Assembly (NCBI RefSeq): GCF_014195535.1
Contig: NZ_JACIBY010000018.1
Location: forward strand, 62,001 to 126,000
Source: Runella defluvii
GTDB lineage: Bacteria; Bacteroidota; Bacteroidia; Cytophagales; Spirosomataceae
Direction of reading: 5' to 3'
Length of the DNA stretch: 64,000 bases
Shown: piece by piece, positions 61,098 through 64,000 of the stretch
How the letters are laid out: each line of letters begins with the position of its first letter
How positions within the stretch are numbered: position 1 is the stretch's first letter
Position numbers and translations under genes: made by a program
Notes under the pieces: model-generated
The model's database searches: none
The model's input: only the letters and a program-made list of their open reading frames with translations
What the model was told of the DNA's origin: nothing

Positions 61098-62392
61098 CTT
61101 CCGTTTCGCCTTAGTTCTCGTTCAATGGTTTCTTTGTACAAATAAAAATCGACCTGAAACGTATGCCGAGGCGAAGCGTTGTACCGATGCCGCATCTGCT
61201 GGGTGTCGCGTTCGATGTCTTTTGTCATGGAAGCAACATCAGGCAAACGGCAAGTTCCTTTTATCAATTTAGCGACCCATTTGGCTTGAATTTCGGCCAA
61301 CGGCATAATGGCGCCCAATGGCTGAATCAATCCTACAAAAAATAGGTTAGGCCAATCGGGATGTACCACTTTTTTGTACAACCGAAATTCATTATTCGCA
61401 CTCACCTCAAACGCTTTGTCTTTCAAAAACGGAAACGTCGCTTTGTAGCCCGTTGCATAGATAATCAAGTCATAGGTTTCGGAAGTACCGTCTTCAAAAA
61501 CCACTTCTTTCCCGCGAAACTCCTTGATATTGGGCTTATAATCAATCAAGCCTCGGCCACTCAGGTTGAGAAGTTCCTGCGACACCGTCGGGTGTTCTTG
61601 CAAGGGTGGGCGCTTCGGAAGCGGCACGCCGTACGCCTCTTGGCGGCCACGGGCAAGCAAAAGGGATACTTTGAGCAAATACCGCTGCACTGATAACGGC
61701 AATTTGGCCGTTAGGGGGTTGGCCAAACTATCAAACGGTTTGCTCAAAATCCAGTTGGGCAAAATGTACGCCCCGCTTCGCGTTGAAATCGTCACCCGAC
61801 CCGAATGAAGTTTAGCTGCCTCACAAGCAATGTCCACGGCGGAGTTACCAATGCCTACAATCAGTATATTTTTGTACATGATTTGTTCAGGCACGCGGTA
61901 GTGATGCACGTGCAAGACTTCGCCCGTAAAGGTTCCAGCAAAAGGTGGATCGGGAAAACGAGGGTTCCAATGGTGGCCGTTGGCGACAATGACGTGGGTA
62001 TATTCTTTTACCTCACCACGGTCGGTTGTCACTTTATACAAACCATTGGATGTAGGCACAACTTCGGTAATTCCTGTATTGAAAGTAATTGAATTTCGCA
62101 GGCCGAAATGGTCCACATATTCTTCAAAGTACTTAATAATCTGCGAATGATGCGGAAACATGGGCAAATCGCGCGTGAGCGGATAATCGCTATACGCCAT
62201 GATTTCGCGGTTGGTATTGATGTGCAACGACCGATACGCCGACGACATTTGGTTGTCATTGTTATAACGCCAATTACCCCCTATGTTCGAGCCTTTTTCG
62301 AAACAATCATAGCTAATTCCAAGGTCTTTGAGGGCTTTCGCCGCCACCATCCCTGAGGAACCCGCTCCAATGATACATACTTGTTTTTGCAT
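61094..62392 (-). CDS. Flavin-containing monooxygenase-like oxidoreductase
   Basis: 432 residues from MQKQVCIIGAGSSGMVAAKA. FAD-binding GAGSSG motif, then the class B fingerprint FAGTFTGEVLHVHHYR (FxGxxxHxxx(Y)), NAD(P)H-binding ILIVGIGNSAVDIACEA, and IIYATGYKATFPFL near the end. Such enzymes oxidise soft nucleophiles at S or N atoms; substrate unknown. The SGNH hydrolase stop lies two bases before its start on the same strand, so the two are co-transcribed. Its 3' end overlaps the HAD gene's 3' end. Confidence 0.9.
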   Translation of the reverse strand: MQKQVCIIGAGSSGMVAAKALKDLGISYDCFEKGSNIGGNWRYNNDNQMSSAYRSLHINTNREIMAYSDYPLTRDLPMFPHHSQIIKYFEEYVDHFGLRNSITFNTGITEVVPTSNGLYKVTTDRGEVKEYTHVIVANGHHWNPRFPDPPFAGTFTGEVLHVHHYRVPEQIMYKNILIVGIGNSAVDIACEAAKLHSGRVTISTRSGAYILPNWILSKPFDSLANPLTAKLPLSVQRYLLKVSLLLARGRQEAYGVPLPKRPPLQEHPTVSQELLNLSGRGLIDYKPNIKEFRGKEVVFEDGTSETYDLIIYATGYKATFPFLKDKAFEVSANNEFRLYKKVVHPDWPNLFFVGLIQPLGAIMPLAEIQAKWVAKLIKGTCRLPDVASMTKDIERDTQQMRHRYNASPRHTFQVDFYLYKETIERELRRNGS

Positions 62393-62394
62393 AA

Positions 62395-63261
62395 TCATTC
62401 CGATTTTTTTAACCAACTTTCGACCAAAGAAGCAATCATTGCCGCGCCTCGGGTATTAAAATGCAAGTTATCTTGGCTCAAATCCATACCGTGCGACAAG
62501 CAGATTTTATCCCAATCTTGCCCCAAAATTTCGTGTTTGACCACGCTCATATAGACCAATTTTAGGGTATCGTCGTAGGTATATTTGAGTTTTTTGGGGT
62601 GTTGTTGCAGAAACTCCTTCATTCGTTCGCGAACGGGCAAATACGTCAGGTTTTCGCGTTCGGCAACTTGTTTGATAAATGCACTGTAACGGTCGGCTTT
62701 GGCATTAGCTTCGTTTTGAAGGTCTTCGCCCATGATTGGCAAGGAGATTAGGGCAATTTGGGCGTTGGTTTCGGTCGTTAAGCGCCGCACAATTTCGGTA
62801 TAGTTACGTTGGTATCCCTCATAATCGGGCGTTACATTTTTGGCTATTTTTTTGAACTGATAATAACTGTTCAAAGCCGCTTTACTCACGGTAGCATTGA
62901 CGTCATTGGTACCAATTAGTAGGGTTACGTAATCAGGCTTTGTCGCGATGATTTCATCTAAACGCGCTAAAACCGTGTACGAAAGGTCGGAATTAACACC
63001 CGCATTGTAGAAAAAATACGGCTCTCCCAACCAGCGTTCGAGCATATCCACGTAGTTGACGCTGACATTCCCGTGCGTGATGCTATCGCCCACGCACACC
63101 ACCACTTTTTTACCCGCAGCCTCTGCCAATGAAACTTGTCCTTTTTTAGGAAAATGGTCAGGACGATGATACCGAATTTTACGTTCGAGGTATTTATAGA
63201 TAAGAAAGACAAGCAGTAATAAACTACCGACAACAATCAAGAATACGCTCATAAAAAACAA
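62395..63261 (-). CDS. SGNH/GDSL-family hydrolase, membrane-anchored
   Basis: 288 residues. N-terminal membrane helix (MSVFLIVVGSLLLLVFLIYKYL), then block I VVCVGDSITHG with the nucleophile Ser, block II-III NAGVNSDLS and LLIGTNDVNAT, and block V DNLHFNTRG with Asp and His. Esterases or acetyl-transferring enzymes acting on polysaccharides and lipids are known in the family. The gene ends two bases before the monooxygenase start, an operon. The start could be the first or fourth codon (both Met). Confidence 0.9.
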   Translation of the reverse strand: MFFMSVFLIVVGSLLLLVFLIYKYLERKIRYHRPDHFPKKGQVSLAEAAGKKVVVCVGDSITHGNVSVNYVDMLERWLGEPYFFYNAGVNSDLSYTVLARLDEIIATKPDYVTLLIGTNDVNATVSKAALNSYYQFKKIAKNVTPDYEGYQRNYTEIVRRLTTETNAQIALISLPIMGEDLQNEANAKADRYSAFIKQVAERENLTYLPVRERMKEFLQQHPKKLKYTYDDTLKLVYMSVVKHEILGQDWDKICLSHGMDLSQDNLHFNTRGAAMIASLVESWLKKSE

Positions 63262-63298
63262 GATAATACATTGGTAATGAAAAAATTACACAAACTTT

Positions 63299-64000
63299 CT
63301 AATTGGCACACCCTTGCCCAACAACCGCTTTAAAGTTGCTATTTTTTTCGGCGACAAAGCCTGGTTGTAGCGTAATAGACTTTTTGGCATCATACGTCAT
63401 AGTAGCACCCGCTTTTACCGTGTTCACGCCCGTAATAGCGTTGGAAGCTTTCACATCCCCTACTGTTCCTGCATTAAAGGTAGTAGTTACGGTCACATTC
63501 TGTGCGCAGACAGTTACTTGGTATGAACTCGAAATCGAAGCGCAACTTCCAATGCTACAGGTAGCAGAATAAGTTGTGGTTTGCGATGGATGCTGAACAA
63601 TGCTATTGCCTATCAAACCTGCTGACCATGACACGCTTCCTGCACATCCCTGAGCAAACAACGTCACTTCTTGACCCGAAGATACCGTAGATGCCGTTGA
63701 AGTAATGGTCGGGGGCTGGGGAGGTAACGCTGGAACGGTGACCATTTGGCTCAAAATAATATTCCCAGAAGCATCTTTCAAATACACCCGATAGTTTCCG
63801 CTTCCAACGTTCACCGTCTGACTGGATGAAAAAGAAGTCGAAATAGCCCCATTTCCATTGACCCAAAAATACTGATAACCACTTGGAGCAGTAATCGAAT
63901 ACGTGTTATTCAAACAACTGAGAGTCAGCGAGGGCAGCGCTGTAGCACTGTAGGGAGTTGCGTTGGTAAAAAACGAATTATCCAACGCACTATTCCACCG
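63299..64000 (-). CDS. 3-coathanger-stack surface protein, C-terminal part (cut by window edge)
   Basis: The frame is open to the window edge (RWNSALDNSFFTN ...), and about 233 residues are visible. The final 70 residues (TFNAGTVGDVKASNAITGVN then TVKAGATMTYDAKKSITLQP and GFVAEKNSNFKAVVGQGC) are the '3-coathanger stack' domain typical of Bacteroidota secreted proteins. Before it are Ig/PKD-like segments (SASTVSSGQEVTLFAQGCAG, then SYQVTVCA). Such proteins are exported by T9SS, but a standard type A sorting tail is not seen in this end. The start and N-terminal part are beyond the window. Confidence 0.8.
   Translation of the reverse strand, partial: RWNSALDNSFFTNATPYSATALPSLTLSCLNNTYSITAPSGYQYFWVNGNGAISTSFSSSQTVNVGSGNYRVYLKDASGNIILSQMVTVPALPPQPPTITSTASTVSSGQEVTLFAQGCAGSVSWSAGLIGNSIVQHPSQTTTYSATCSIGSCASISSSYQVTVCAQNVTVTTTFNAGTVGDVKASNAITGVNTVKAGATMTYDAKKSITLQPGFVAEKNSNFKAVVGQGCAN

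Overview
The window looks like a chromosomal segment of a Bacteroidota bacterium, most likely Cytophagales/Spirosomaceae (Runella- or Dyadobacter-like; the genus is a guess). The reasons are a type IX secretion (T9SS) C-terminal sorting domain, a '3-coathanger stack' surface protein, CarboxypepD_reg/DUF5686 outer-membrane proteins, a BlaI/M56-TonB sensor pair, the long form of IspG, Hc1-like histone and DUF4494 proteins, promoters of the TTTG-N17-20-TAnnTTTG type, and a tmRNA tag ending in AMAA. Coding is dense on both strands. Two stretches, about 2.4-5.6 kb and 51.4-54.4 kb, are visibly more AT-rich and hold short, broken or accessory genes.

Layout. 1-9.0 kb: the 3' end of katG, then an accessory zone with three PD-(D/E)XK 'Rpn' nucleases, a broken DUF4143 ATPase fragment, an NTF2-like secreted protein and a defence-type reverse transcriptase (RT) followed on the same strand by one of the Rpn genes; a DUF5686 outer-membrane protein lies inside this zone. 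9.1-12.1 kb: a PadR regulator overlapping a FtsX/MacB-type permease. 12.2-25.7 kb (minus strand): a surface operon of an OM beta-barrel protein, a T9SS-sorted protein, a 3193-residue SpvB/FG-GAP/RHS protein ending in a zincin metalloprotease domain, and an OmpA-family protein. 26.0-27.1 kb: a DUF433/DUF5615 toxin-antitoxin-like pair between decayed ORFs. 27.1-36.1 kb: two tandem secreted M14 peptidases, with a divergent tricorn-type S41 protease. 36.3-51.2 kb: mainly housekeeping or widely shared genes (DUF4494, two YwqK-TonB-like proteins, deoC, TPR protein, DUF2236 oxygenase, glucuronokinase-like GHMP kinase, BlaR/BlaI pair, secreted RidA, SCP2, Hc1-like histone, DinB, MmcQ, ispG, isochorismate synthase). 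51.4-54.2 kb: an AT-rich accessory cluster with pentapeptide and cold-shock remnants, an MglA-like GTPase, a receiver domain lacking its acidic pocket and two tail-collar proteins. 54.5-64 kb: LytTR regulator, tmRNA, PQQ-propeller lipoprotein, tsaB, mpl, an APH-fold kinase, a HAD protein, a flavin monooxygenase, an SGNH hydrolase and a partial coathanger surface protein.

Two families of dispersed palindromes, one with arms CTTCCCGAAAG/CTTTCGGGAAG and one with arms AGCTATAAGG/CCTTATAGCT, sit in intergenic gaps. One copy lies inside the broken DUF4143 fragment, which suggests mobility.

The strongest candidates for something new are the RT-Rpn gene pair with its long leader containing a G-quadruplex motif, the GTPase/receiver/tail-collar cluster, and the T9SS-linked RHS protein carrying a metalloprotease domain without a visible immunity gene.
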